A stretch of 10,460 bases of DNA from Bacteroidota bacterium (GCA_023386395.1 JAEWJV010000098.1:1-10460), one strand, 5' to 3'; counted from the stretch's first letter, positions 1-8,004 are shown. Made by a program: numbers and translations. Notes: a model not told the origin generated them from the sequence alone.

Positions 1-2
1 GT

Positions 3-647
3 ATTAACCGCTCAACCGGTGTTGCCTATATTGTTCAAGCTGATTTATCCAAACAGGAAGAAGCAATTGCATTAGGAGAAAAGGCCTGGGAATTATTGAA
101 TGGAATAGATGTGCTTGTTAACAATGCTGGTGTATCGTACAGGAAACATTTCTTAGATACCACTGTTGAAGATGTTGATCATTTCCTCAACATAAATTTC
201 AAAGGAACATTGTGGCTTACAAAAACAATTGCCGCTAAAATGGTAGCCAATAAAAAGGCCGGGAGTATTTATACCATTACTTCCATCAACGGACTTCAGC
301 CGGGTGTTGGCTTTAGTTTATACGGCGCTACAAAAGGCGCAGTAGAAACATTGATGAAAGGCATAGCACTTGAACTGGCACCTCATAATATTACCGTGAA
401 TACAATAGCGCCGGGCGCCATTCATACCGGCATAAATGAGGCCGTATGGCAAGATGAAGAAAGGTTGAAAACTGTAAATGAAAATATACCCATGGGAAGG
501 TTTGGCCAACCTGAGGAAATAGCATCCGTGTTGTGCAGTCTTATCGCTTTCAGCACTTATATGACGGGCGTTACAATTACTATCGATGGTGGGTGGTTGC
601 TGAAACATGGTTTTGTAAAGCCGGAAAAATATAACAGCAATACATAA
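3..647 (+). CDS. SDR-family oxidoreductase, 5' end outside the window
   Basis: Classical short-chain dehydrogenase/reductase, a cytoplasmic NAD(P)-dependent oxidoreductase. The reading frame is open from base 3 (Ile-Asn-Arg-Ser-Thr-Gly), so the gene starts upstream; the N-terminal Rossmann TGxxxGIG motif is missing only because the window cuts it off. Visible family marks are ADLS (the Asp that contacts the adenine ring), NNAG at bases 120-131, a catalytic Ser codon at 282-284 in ITSING, and the YxxxK pair in YGATK (Tyr 321-323, Lys 333-335). The PMGRFGQPEEIA stretch and the C-terminal IDGGW are also typical. A TTG at 96 is an internal codon, not the start. The substrate cannot be read from the sequence. 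Next to glycosidases, a sugar transporter and an RraA-type aldolase, a sugar or sugar-acid dehydrogenase (gluconate 5-dehydrogenase/KduD-like) is a reasonable guess, but SDR proteins of fatty-acid metabolism look similar. Confidence 0.9.
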   Translation: MNRSTGVAYIVQADLSKQEEAIALGEKAWELLNGIDVLVNNAGVSYRKHFLDTTVEDVDHFLNINFKGTLWLTKTIAAKMVANKKAGSIYTITSINGLQPGVGFSLYGATKGAVETLMKGIALELAPHNITVNTIAPGAIHTGINEAVWQDEERLKTVNENIPMGRFGQPEEIASVLCSLIAFSTYMTGVTITIDGGWLLKHGFVKPEKYNSNT

Positions 648-722
648 ACATTATTTATACAGCAAATGGCCGGACAATTGAAATGCAAAATGTTTTTAAG
701 CATGCCGAAAAATCACAGATGA

Positions 723-750
723 TTTGTTTAACAGGCGCATTATAAGTTTT
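723..750 (+). promoter_or_regulatory. Possible Bacteroidota-type promoter for the GH2-MFS-GH10-RraA run
   Basis: The 131-bp gap between the SDR gene and the GH2 gene holds TTTG at 723-726 and TAAGTTTT at 743-750. The second matches the Bacteroidota -7 consensus TAnnTTTG at all but the last position. The 16-bp gap between the boxes is shorter than usual, and such AT-rich boxes arise by chance, so this is tentative. If real, transcription would begin near 755-760, giving a leader of about 20 bases before the ATG at 779. I see no strong hairpin terminator for the SDR gene here, so readthrough from upstream is equally possible. Confidence 0.3.
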
Positions 751-778
751 TAAGACGATTAAACTAAACGGAATTAAG

Positions 779-3640
779 ATGAATAAGCGAAAATCTTCTT
801 TAATAAAATTATTCGCAGCAGTATTTCTTTTAGCGCTGCTGGCAAAAGATACTTCATTGAATGCGCAAAATCTCTGGCAACCCTGGTACATCACGCCAAG
901 AAATAATGCGCAGCATATTAACCTGAATGGTAACTGGGAATTATCGTACCTCGATACCCCTGTTGCAACACTTTCAGCATTACAACAGCGCAAAGATCCT
1001 TTTCAAACCACCATCCCAAATTCAGTGCATTGGTCGTTATACGAGGCGGGCAAGCTGCCACATCCTTACTATAACCTCAATTCCAAATTATATAGCTGGA
1101 CGGATGAAAAGGCCTGGTATTATATAAAAACGTTCGACATACCTGCCAATGCAAAAGACAACTATGTTTTTTTATGTTTTGATGGCCTTGATTATTTTTC
1201 AAAAGTATGGCTGAACGATACTTTGCTCGGTTTACACGAAGGCATGTTTGGCGGACCAAATATTGAAGTAAGCCGGTTGCTTAAATACGGAAGCGCCAAT
1301 AAAATTATCGTTGAATTGCGTGCAGGTGATTGGGGCAATAAGCCAACTGATTTGGAACTGCTTCCTGTAACGAGTACGGGCGAAATAGATTATTCCAAAC
1401 GCAAAGGTTATAATCCGAGAAAAAGTGGCCGCATCATTAAGCCCTGGCTTTTCTCCGGCGGCAGCGGCGGCGAAGCATTTTTTTCTCTGGGTATGTGGCA
1501 GGGCGTGCGTATGGAAATCGTACCTAAAACACATTTGGAAAGACCGTTCATCATTACTGAAAAAGTAAATGATAAAAAAGCATTGCTGCTCCTGTCTACA
1601 GAATTGTTTGTAAATGTCAATTCTTTACAACAACAATTACATCCGTGGGGAAATACTCAAACAAGGCATCCCAATGAAAAAGGTTACACATTTATTCCCG
1701 ATACAAACCAGCTTAGTTTAATGGTAGATTTTTTTGATAAAGGACAGAAAAAATTTTCCAAAGAAATACCGGTAAAAGCTTTTGAAGGAAGAAATTGGAT
1801 TGACGACAGCCTTGAAATAACAAACCCGTTATTATGGAATCCTAATGGCCTTGGCGACCCCAACCTTTATGACGTAAAAATTTCATTAAAGAAAAACAAT
1901 GAAATTATTGATGATATTGAATTTGAATATGGCATAAGAACTATTGAAAGAGTAAGAAGCGCAGGCCCTAAAACGCAGGACAATTTTGAGAACTGGCAAT
2001 TCATTATTAACGGCAAAAAGATTTTCGTTAAGGGTATGAATTTTACGCCGCAGGATATTTTGCTCGAAACTTCGGAAAGCCGTTATCGGTGGACGCTTTC
2101 GGCGGCCAAAGCAATGGGCGTACAATTAATAAGAATATGGGGCGGCGGTTTATTGGAAACCAATACACTTTACAAAATCTGCAACGAACTCGGCATAATG
2201 GTTTGGCAGGATTTTCCAATTGGTAACCAGGATACGCCGGATTATCCGCAGGATATCTGGGAAAGCCAGGTAGTGCAAAATATATGCAGGTTGCGTAATA
2301 ATCCATCGCTCGTTGTATGGTGCGGCGGCAACGAATTCAATCCGTATTCTTACGGCAATGCTGCATCAATCGGTATTATTGAAAGAAATCTTCGCACCTT
2401 TGATAACAGCAGGTTATTTGTACGCACTTCTCCTGATGGTGGCAGCATTCATGTTTACCCTGATATGGACCCCACCTGGTATAGCCGCAGCTATGGACAT
2501 GAAGCCTATATTTCCGAAACGGGCATGCACAGTATGCCTGAAGCAAACCTGTTTAATGAAGTTGTAAATAATAAAGAATTTTTTGACCTGGGTAAAATGT
2601 GGGATACTTCATTCCGCAAAACCCATCCTGACTTCATTCATCATTTTACAGAATACGGGCCGGGCCGTGTACCGCGTATGTTAAGCCGTGCTTCCCACAT
2701 AGATAATATGAATGATCCTTCCATCGAGTCTGTTACTGAAGCCACTCAAATAGGCGCAGGTGAATTCTACCAGGTTTTATCAGAAAAAGTGCAGGACAAC
2801 TATCCCGTAACAACGGGGTTAATGCCCTGGGTGTTCAAACGTCACTGGCCGGTAATTGCCATACAAATGATGGATTGGTTTGGACAGGCCGGCGCGCCTT
2901 ACTATTTCTTAAAAAGAACGTATGAGCCTATACATATAGCGGTAGATATTCCAAGGCTTTTATGGGCGCCTGGTGAAACAATTGAGTTGAATGCAAAGAT
3001 CAGCAGCGTTTCATCACTGCCGGGCGAATCCTATACCGCATCTGTAACAGTTTATGATGATGCATTCAGGAAACTATATTCGAATGAACAGAACGTTTCC
3101 CTTCCTGATGAAACGGCTGTTACGGCCGCTGCATTGGGAAATTTCAAAATCCCGGAAACATATAAAGACAGGTTTGTTTTGATATTGGTGCAATTAAAAG
3201 ATGCTTCCGGTAAATTGATTTCATCGGGTTATTATTATCCGCGGTCGTTAATTAAAATGCAGGATAAAGCATTCTATGATAAATACATCAGCGAACCCAT
3301 TTCGTGGATAACATTGGATAAAGGCCCCTGGCTTAAACCAACGGTGCATAAAACCCACACATCACTTGCTGTAAAGTTTGAAGACAGTAGTGTAATAAAC
3401 GATACTCAATCTCAATTAAGGTTTGCCATAACCAATACAGGAAAGATGCCGGCCTTTATGGTGAAGTCAGATATAACCGGTGTTAAGCGTGCTTTTTATG
3501 CATCAGATAATTATATGTGGCTTCAGCCAGGTGAAACCAAAGAAATTATAATGACTGTTCTGTGGCGTGATAAGAAACAAAACGCAGTGCTTGAATTAAG
3601 TGCATGGAATGCAAAGCCGGTATCAATCAAATTATATTAA
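779..3640 (+). CDS. Secreted glycoside hydrolase family 2 protein, beta-mannosidase-like
   Basis: Retaining exo-glycosidase of family GH2, 953 aa, a usual length for the mannosidase/exo-glucosaminidase branch. Residues 1-30 form a signal peptide (KRK start, hydrophobic core LFAAVFLLALL, cleavage after NAQ), so it acts in the periplasm or at the cell surface. Then follow a GH2 sugar-binding jelly-roll domain (about 45-250, beginning LNGNWELSYLD), an immunoglobulin-like domain (about 310-390), a TIM barrel (about 400-700, with GVQLIRIWGGG and MVWQDFP), and C-terminal beta-sandwich domains (about 720-953). The acid/base is probably Glu519 in VVWCGGNEF and the nucleophile Glu580 in YISETGMHSMPE; both fit the WxGxNE and SEyG motifs of this branch. 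It removes single sugars from the non-reducing ends of oligosaccharides. Beta-mannose is the best guess, but other equatorial substrates are possible. The transporter gene follows 5 bp downstream, so they are probably co-transcribed. Confidence 0.9.
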   Translation: MNKRKSSLIKLFAAVFLLALLAKDTSLNAQNLWQPWYITPRNNAQHINLNGNWELSYLDTPVATLSALQQRKDPFQTTIPNSVHWSLYEAGKLPHPYYNLNSKLYSWTDEKAWYYIKTFDIPANAKDNYVFLCFDGLDYFSKVWLNDTLLGLHEGMFGGPNIEVSRLLKYGSANKIIVELRAGDWGNKPTDLELLPVTSTGEIDYSKRKGYNPRKSGRIIKPWLFSGGSGGEAFFSLGMWQGVRMEIVPKTHLERPFIITEKVNDKKALLLLSTELFVNVNSLQQQLHPWGNTQTRHPNEKGYTFIPDTNQLSLMVDFFDKGQKKFSKEIPVKAFEGRNWIDDSLEITNPLLWNPNGLGDPNLYDVKISLKKNNEIIDDIEFEYGIRTIERVRSAGPKTQDNFENWQFIINGKKIFVKGMNFTPQDILLETSESRYRWTLSAAKAMGVQLIRIWGGGLLETNTLYKICNELGIMVWQDFPIGNQDTPDYPQDIWESQVVQNICRLRNNPSLVVWCGGNEFNPYSYGNAASIGIIERNLRTFDNSRLFVRTSPDGGSIHVYPDMDPTWYSRSYGHEAYISETGMHSMPEANLFNEVVNNKEFFDLGKMWDTSFRKTHPDFIHHFTEYGPGRVPRMLSRASHIDNMNDPSIESVTEATQIGAGEFYQVLSEKVQDNYPVTTGLMPWVFKRHWPVIAIQMMDWFGQAGAPYYFLKRTYEPIHIAVDIPRLLWAPGETIELNAKISSVSSLPGESYTASVTVYDDAFRKLYSNEQNVSLPDETAVTAAALGNFKIPETYKDRFVLILVQLKDASGKLISSGYYYPRSLIKMQDKAFYDKYISEPISWITLDKGPWLKPTVHKTHTSLAVKFEDSSVINDTQSQLRFAITNTGKMPAFMVKSDITGVKRAFYASDNYMWLQPGETKEIIMTVLWRDKKQNAVLELSAWNAKPVSIKLY

Positions 3641-3645
3641 AAGAA

Positions 3646-4944
3646 ATGAGCTTACAGGATACATATACAACACAGCCTGCAACTGTGGCAGCTATAGCTA
3701 AGGTTTCTTCAAAATATAAATGGGAGTTGCTGGCTTTGCTTTGGATTGCCTTCTTTCTTAACCAGGCAGACAGGCAAATATTCAGCGTTGTATTACCGCT
3801 TATAAAAGAAGACCTGCATATTACGGATGCACACGCAGGTTTGATAGCCTCATCACTGGTTTGGACTTATGGATTGCTCGTACCGGTTGCCGGTTTTTTT
3901 GGAGATAAATTCAGTCGTAAAAGTATAATAGCTACAAGCCTTTGTTTCTGGAGCATAGCTACTGTATTAACAGGCATCAGCTCAACATTAATTCAATTTA
4001 TTTTGTTAAGAGGGATAGCGACAGGCGGCGGTGAAGCATTTTATGCTCCCGCTGCCAATGCGCTAATCAGTGAGGAACATAAGAAAAAAAGATCCCTTGC
4101 GCTGGCGATTCATCAGAGTGCTGTGTATTTCGGCATTATTCTCAGCGGTTTAATTGCAGGTTATATAGCCCAACATTACGGATGGAGAAAATCATTCTAT
4201 GTTTTTGGAGGATTGGGTGTTATTATCGCAACCGTTATTCTTTTCAGGTTGAAGAAGGATTTACCACAACAACTGGTAAAAAAGGTTAGCGTTTTACAAA
4301 CAGCAAAAACAGTTGCAAGAAAGCCCACAGCAGTATTATTAACCATGGCATTTGCATGCATGGTTTTCGTGAATGTGGCCTACCTCACCTGGATGCCTTC
4401 TTTGCTGGTAGAAAAATTTAGATTATCACTTAGCCAGGCGGGTTTTTCATCCATGTTTTATCATCATGTGGGTGCATTTATCGGCGTAATCATGGGCGGT
4501 GTTGTTACCGATAAAGCCGCTTTAAAAAATCCTGTAAGACGGCTTACGGTACAAGCTATCGGGCTGCTGGCCGGCGCACCGTTTATATACTGGATGGGTG
4601 CTTCCAATACAGAAGTTGGCACATATACAGCTCTGTTTCTGTTTGGCATTTTCCGCGGTATATACGACTCTAACATTTTTGCTTCTTTGTTTGAAGTAGT
4701 TGCGCCTGCTATCCGTTCTTCCGCGGCAGGCTTAATGTTGATGTTTGCATTTTTAACCGGTGCCTTTTCGCCCTATTTGCTGGGTGAATTAAAACCATCA
4801 CTTGGTTTATCAACAGGCCTGTCATGGTTATGGGTGAGTTATTTCATAGGAAGCATTTTAATATTTATTTCCATCATATTTTTCTTTAAAAAAGATAAGA
4901 TTGATACAAGCGAAATACTGGTTGGTAAAATAGTTAATAATTAA
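3646..4944 (+). CDS. MFS transporter, sugar/sugar-acid (ACS-like) type
   Basis: Inner-membrane major facilitator superfamily symporter, 432 aa from the ATG at 3646. An in-frame ATG at 3604 would add 14 residues but overlaps the GH2 gene; I prefer 3646, which leaves a 5-bp gap and a normal short cytoplasmic N-terminus. About 12 hydrophobic segments can be traced. MFS motif A is present between helices 2 and 3 (GFFGDKFSRK, residues 83-92), and the first helix ends in NQADRQIFSVVLPLI, the DR-containing pattern shared with hexuronate, galactonate and other organic-anion transporters of the ACS group. Helix 4 carries RGIATGGGEAFYAPAAN, also typical of that group. Lying between two secreted glycosidases, it probably imports a monosaccharide, sugar acid or short oligosaccharide released by them. 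The exact substrate is not readable. No frameshift or missing segment is seen. Confidence 0.9.
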   Translation: MSLQDTYTTQPATVAAIAKVSSKYKWELLALLWIAFFLNQADRQIFSVVLPLIKEDLHITDAHAGLIASSLVWTYGLLVPVAGFFGDKFSRKSIIATSLCFWSIATVLTGISSTLIQFILLRGIATGGGEAFYAPAANALISEEHKKKRSLALAIHQSAVYFGIILSGLIAGYIAQHYGWRKSFYVFGGLGVIIATVILFRLKKDLPQQLVKKVSVLQTAKTVARKPTAVLLTMAFACMVFVNVAYLTWMPSLLVEKFRLSLSQAGFSSMFYHHVGAFIGVIMGGVVTDKAALKNPVRRLTVQAIGLLAGAPFIYWMGASNTEVGTYTALFLFGIFRGIYDSNIFASLFEVVAPAIRSSAAGLMLMFAFLTGAFSPYLLGELKPSLGLSTGLSWLWVSYFIGSILIFISIIFFFKKDKIDTSEILVGKIVNN

Positions 4945-4981
4945 AATTTATGGTTACAAACAAAGAAAGAATCGCAGCAAA

Positions 4982-4986
4982 AAGGA
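4982..4986 (+). promoter_or_regulatory. Shine-Dalgarno AAGGA that favours the 4995 start of the xylanase
   Basis: AAGGA lies 8 bases before the ATG at 4995. The alternative in-frame ATG at 4950 has only A/T-rich sequence in front of it. The 4995 start also places a compact signal peptide right at the N-terminus, so the two clues agree. Bacteroidota often do without a Shine-Dalgarno sequence, hence the modest confidence. Confidence 0.4.
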
Positions 4987-4994
4987 TTTTGTTC

Positions 4995-6542
4995 ATGCGT
5001 TACATTACGATTCTGTTATTCAGTTTATTTTATACTTGCGGAATAAATGCTCAGATGTCTTTTCCGAAAGCAGCGGCAGAAGATAAAGAGCATATTATGA
5101 GCGATGCTTACTGGAAAATATGGAATGATTCTATTCAACATACAATAGACAGGGACATAGATGCAAACCGCAAAGCCGATGCTGTTGTAACATTAACAGA
5201 TGCAGCACCGGGCTCAGACGTAAAAGTGAAGCAGCTAACGCATGCTTTTGTTTTCGGAGCTAATATTTTTAATTTCAACCAGCTTGGCAAAAAAGAATAT
5301 AATGACAGGTATAAAGACCTTTTTGGGACATTATTCAATTCCGCAACAATAGCTTTTTACTGGAAAGTTTTTGAAATGCAGCCCAATCGCCCCCGTTTCA
5401 GAGAAGAATATTGGGACACGGAAGAATACTGGAATAAAGTACAAAACCCGAAAGAACAACCGCATTGGCGCCGCCCGGCAACAGATCCTGTGGTAGCATT
5501 TTGCGAAAGCAAACATATACGTCTGCAGGGGCATACATTGGTTTGGGGTAACAGGCGCTGGCAACATCCTGAATGGATTGAAAAGGAATTAATGACGCCG
5601 GCAGAGCGCAACAAACTCGATAGCCTGATGAAATCCCACGCATCGGAAAATAATCAAAGCAATGATTCATTTAAAGATGCCTATAAAAAGATGACGCCTG
5701 CACAGCTTGCAGCAATGTTTCCCGATCTCGCCAAAAAATATCAATCCATTTTTGATAAGCGCATAGAAGAAATAGCCGCTTACTATGGCGACCGTTTAAA
5801 TAGCTGGGACGTCGTGAACGAAAGCGCCACCGATTTTGAGAAAGGCTATATGATACCCGGCGATGCTTTATGCAAAAGCGGGTACGGAATTATGCCCGGC
5901 GATTATACTTACCAGGGCTTCAGAACAGCACAGGCAAATTTCCCTGCTAATGTGAAGCTGAATATTAATGAATATAATATGGGGCAGGCTTATGTTAACC
6001 AGGTAAAAGACCTTACTGCAAGGGGCGCCCGCATTGATATCATGGGTTCACAAATGCACTTATTTAATCCGCAACAATGCCTTGATATTGCCGCAGGCAA
6101 AGAGATACAAACTCCTAAGCAGGTTTGGGAAACAATGAACCGTATATCCAAAGCCGGTATTCCTATTCATTTAAGCGAGATCACCATCACTTCTCCCGAT
6201 AAGGATGAAAGAGGTTTAAAAATCCAGGCCATCATTGCGCAAAATCTCTATCGTTTATGGTTCAGTATTAAACCAATGATGGGCATAACCTGGTGGAATA
6301 TTGTAGATGATTGCGGTGCACCAGGGGAACCTTCTGTATCTGGCCTTTTCAACAGAGATATGACGCCCAAGCCTTCTTATTATGCTTTAAATAATCTTAT
6401 CAATCATGACTGGAAAACAAACCTGGATATAAAAGCAGATGCTTCCGGTAAAATTTCATTCCGGGGTTTTAAAGGAAAATACCTGATTACATGGACCGAT
6501 CAATCAGGCAGAAAACAGGCAAAAGAATACATTCTTAATTAA
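4995..6542 (+). CDS. Secreted GH10 endo-1,4-beta-xylanase
   Basis: Glycoside hydrolase family 10 enzyme that cuts internal beta-1,4 bonds of xylan with retention of configuration. It is 515 aa from the ATG at 4995 (530 aa if translation begins at 4950). MRYITILLFSLFYTCGINAQ is a signal peptide with likely cleavage after NAQ, so the enzyme is exported. Numbering from 4950: residues 65-110 form a small beta-rich lead-in with HAFVFGANIF, common in Bacteroidota GH10 proteins. The TIM barrel follows with RLQGHTLVWG (191-200), the acid/base Glu291 in WDVVNESATDF (codon 5820-5822) and the nucleophile Glu410 in IHLSEITI (codon 6177-6179). GITWWNIVDD (445-454) and the SGLFNRDMTPKPSY stretch (464-477) are also typical. 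It is longer than minimal GH10 domains because of inserts at about 150-185 and 215-265; no carbohydrate-binding module is evident. Both catalytic residues are present. It sits between the MFS and RraA genes in one probable operon. Confidence 0.92.
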   Translation: MRYITILLFSLFYTCGINAQMSFPKAAAEDKEHIMSDAYWKIWNDSIQHTIDRDIDANRKADAVVTLTDAAPGSDVKVKQLTHAFVFGANIFNFNQLGKKEYNDRYKDLFGTLFNSATIAFYWKVFEMQPNRPRFREEYWDTEEYWNKVQNPKEQPHWRRPATDPVVAFCESKHIRLQGHTLVWGNRRWQHPEWIEKELMTPAERNKLDSLMKSHASENNQSNDSFKDAYKKMTPAQLAAMFPDLAKKYQSIFDKRIEEIAAYYGDRLNSWDVVNESATDFEKGYMIPGDALCKSGYGIMPGDYTYQGFRTAQANFPANVKLNINEYNMGQAYVNQVKDLTARGARIDIMGSQMHLFNPQQCLDIAAGKEIQTPKQVWETMNRISKAGIPIHLSEITITSPDKDERGLKIQAIIAQNLYRLWFSIKPMMGITWWNIVDDCGAPGEPSVSGLFNRDMTPKPSYYALNNLINHDWKTNLDIKADASGKISFRGFKGKYLITWTDQSGRKQAKEYILN

Positions 6543-6579
6543 ATAAATATTTTTTAGAACAACTTTAAACTGCATATAT

Positions 6580-7323
6580 ATGAGCGCAGAACAATTGAAA
6601 AAAGAGGTGGGCATGATGAACCTCGAAAAACTGATAGAATTAAGAGAGAACAAATCATCAAAACCATTTCCTATACCGGAAAAAGAATTGCTCAACCGCT
6701 TTGAAAAGTTATATACAGGAGCAGTAAATGATGTGTTGAGAGAATTCTGCTTGCTTAACCAGGCGCTGCCGGGTTATATTGTTCCATTAAGAGAATACAG
6801 AACTGTTGCCGGCATAGCATTTACCGTAAAGAGCGCACCTAATGCTGTTATAAGTGGTGAAATGGAATTCAGGGTGCAGATGCTGGATGAAATGCACGAA
6901 GATGCTTTTGTTGTTTGGGATACGACGAACGATAGCAAAGCCACTTTATGGGGCGGTGTAATGACAGCTACAGCTAAAGCAAAAAAAGTAAAGGCAGCCT
7001 GCATTGATGGCGGCATACGCGATACCCACCAGATACTTGAAGCGGAGTTTCCTGTGTTTTATAAATACAGAATTTCGAATGGCAGCCTGGGCCGCTGTCT
7101 TATTACACACTACCAGGTAACATTACAAATTGCAGATGTAACTATAAAGCCTGGTGATATTATCCTGGGCGATATTGATGGCGTATTAGTTGTGCCTGGA
7201 AATATTGCCTATGAGGTTTTGCTGAGAGCAGAAGAAATTCATGAGAATGAAAAGAAAATCTTTTCATGGGTAAGAGAGGGGCAGTCGGTGCATGACATAA
7301 CTGATAAAGGAGGGTATTTCTAA
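6580..7323 (+). CDS. RraA / HMG-aldolase family protein (demethylmenaquinone methyltransferase-like fold)
   Basis: 247-aa cytoplasmic protein of the RraA-like family, which includes metal-dependent 4-hydroxy-4-methyl-2-oxoglutarate aldolases and oxaloacetate decarboxylases. The active-site block is CIDGGIRDTHQI (141-152), with Arg147-Asp148 expected to bind pyruvate enolate and the metal. Gly126 lies 21 residues before the Arg, as in the G-X20-R-D pattern. The position where many aldolases have Glu or Asp (two residues after RD) is Gln151 here. GDIILGDIDGVLVVP (192-206) is the other family signature. Proteins of this kind are often mislabelled as RNase E inhibitor or methyltransferase. Following sugar-import and xylan genes by 37 bp, it may cleave a 2-keto sugar acid to pyruvate and an aldehyde; that is inference. 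A start at 6616, preceded by AGAGG at 6603-6607, is a credible alternative that removes 12 residues. Confidence 0.85.
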   Translation: MSAEQLKKEVGMMNLEKLIELRENKSSKPFPIPEKELLNRFEKLYTGAVNDVLREFCLLNQALPGYIVPLREYRTVAGIAFTVKSAPNAVISGEMEFRVQMLDEMHEDAFVVWDTTNDSKATLWGGVMTATAKAKKVKAACIDGGIRDTHQILEAEFPVFYKYRISNGSLGRCLITHYQVTLQIADVTIKPGDIILGDIDGVLVVPGNIAYEVLLRAEEIHENEKKIFSWVREGQSVHDITDKGGYF

Positions 7324-7392
7324 ATAATTAACGTTCAACGATTATTTAATCTGAATTAGAATCGTGGTTAAGCTAAAATTTATTTATAAAGA

Positions 7393-7436
7393 CATACATA
7401 CAAAATCGTTTGTATGTATGCCGGGATATTTTTTTT
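7393..7436 (+). terminator. Perfect 12-bp hairpin plus T-run after the glycan operon
   Basis: CATACATACAAA (7393-7404) and TTTGTATGTATG (7409-7420) are exact reverse complements around a 4-base loop ATCG. Eight T residues (7429-7436) follow after a short CCGGGATA spacer. The stem begins 70 bases after the RraA stop codon. This looks like an intrinsic terminator for the operon, although the stem is AT-rich and the T-run is 8 bases from the stem base, so efficiency is uncertain. An inverted repeat belonging to an old insertion event is a less likely alternative. Confidence 0.6.
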
Positions 7437-7494
7437 ACAATTTTATCATTGGCGTCTTGTTTTGTACTTCGGATTGAAATATGCGGGTAAACAA

Positions 7495-7930
7495 GCAGAT
7501 GCAGCTCCTATCTTAATAGTGATTCTGTTCATTTAATTCAACCTGTCGCATATAGCATCAGCATGTGTAAGGTCATTCATGTAATCATGCCTTTTGCCTG
7601 TTCAGTTGTTATTCCGAACTATTGCTGTGTCTTGTGGCCAGCAACTGAAGTGCAGGAAGGGGTTTATTCCTTTGCAATGATAAACCGGGTAATCCAGCCA
7701 GTATACCCACTTAAACGAGGTGTTCAATAGTTACCAAACAATATACTGCGGATGTCAATGTATAATTAAAACAAATTGCTATGCCGGAGGGAAAAAAGTA
7801 TCTATCAGCGGCTGCTGGATAGCTGCTTTACAAAGCAGAAAATCCATTCAACAATTTATAGGGAAGTTCCGACAACAGAACGGGAAGTTGAGATATCTGC
7901 AAGGGTTATTGCCTCATCTATTTTTGTGAT
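7495..7930 (-). pseudogene. istB: Decayed relic of an IS21-type istB helper ATPase gene
   Basis: The 680-bp gap has no intact gene, but its minus strand keeps scattered blocks of an IstB transposition-helper ATPase in different frames. Going 5' to 3' on the minus strand: AITLADIS (around 7915-7892); a blurred region where the P-loop TGxxGxGKS should be (about 7885-7830, ending in a SALG-like SALV); TIEHLV-VGILAGLPG (about 7730-7690), which resembles the LLILDDFGL Walker B segment with a small deletion; LQLLATRHS (about 7650-7620), equivalent to LLEIIEDRHG; and HDYMNDLTHADAICDRLN (7589-7536), matching WHD-IGDPT-ADAI-DRL. After that come a stop and RITIKIGAAS, resembling HRIELKGES. Distances between blocks are close to those in the intact family. 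The N-terminal third and any istA gene are absent. Stops and indels rule out function. The assignment rests on motif memory, without an alignment. Confidence 0.65.
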
Positions 7931-8004
7931 ATAGATTTTTTTTGAAAGATTTAGATCGTTAAAACGAGAAGCAGTACACTCTCTAAATTTAAAACAGGTA
8001 TAAA

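Noticed and set aside
655..993. 112-aa minus-strand open frame across the SDR-GH2 gap
   Set aside because: Most of it is antisense to the signal-peptide region of the GH2 gene, with no family resemblance and Cys/Phe-rich composition typical of shadow frames.
3604..3645. Upstream ATG for the MFS gene overlapping the GH2 3' end
   Set aside because: It adds 14 residues encoded within the GH2 coding sequence; the ATG at 3646, 5 bp after the GH2 stop, gives the usual N-terminus.
7393..7420. CATA/TATG repeats considered as a CRISPR-like or satellite repeat
   Set aside because: There is a single palindrome and no regularly spaced copies or spacers anywhere in the window.
7720..7929. 69-aa + strand open frame starting with GTG in the gap between the RraA and AhpD-like genes
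   Set aside because: Its sequence is rich in Cys and Gln with no recognisable fold, it has no ribosome-binding site, and it lies opposite the istB relic, whose motifs explain the region better.
7745..7931. Another + strand frame in the same place reads protein-like (YQRLLDSCF ... TTEREVEIS), faintly like a LuxR-type TxREREV motif
   Set aside because: The helix-turn-helix does not continue, there is no start codon context, and the minus-strand IstB blocks are more numerous and correctly spaced.
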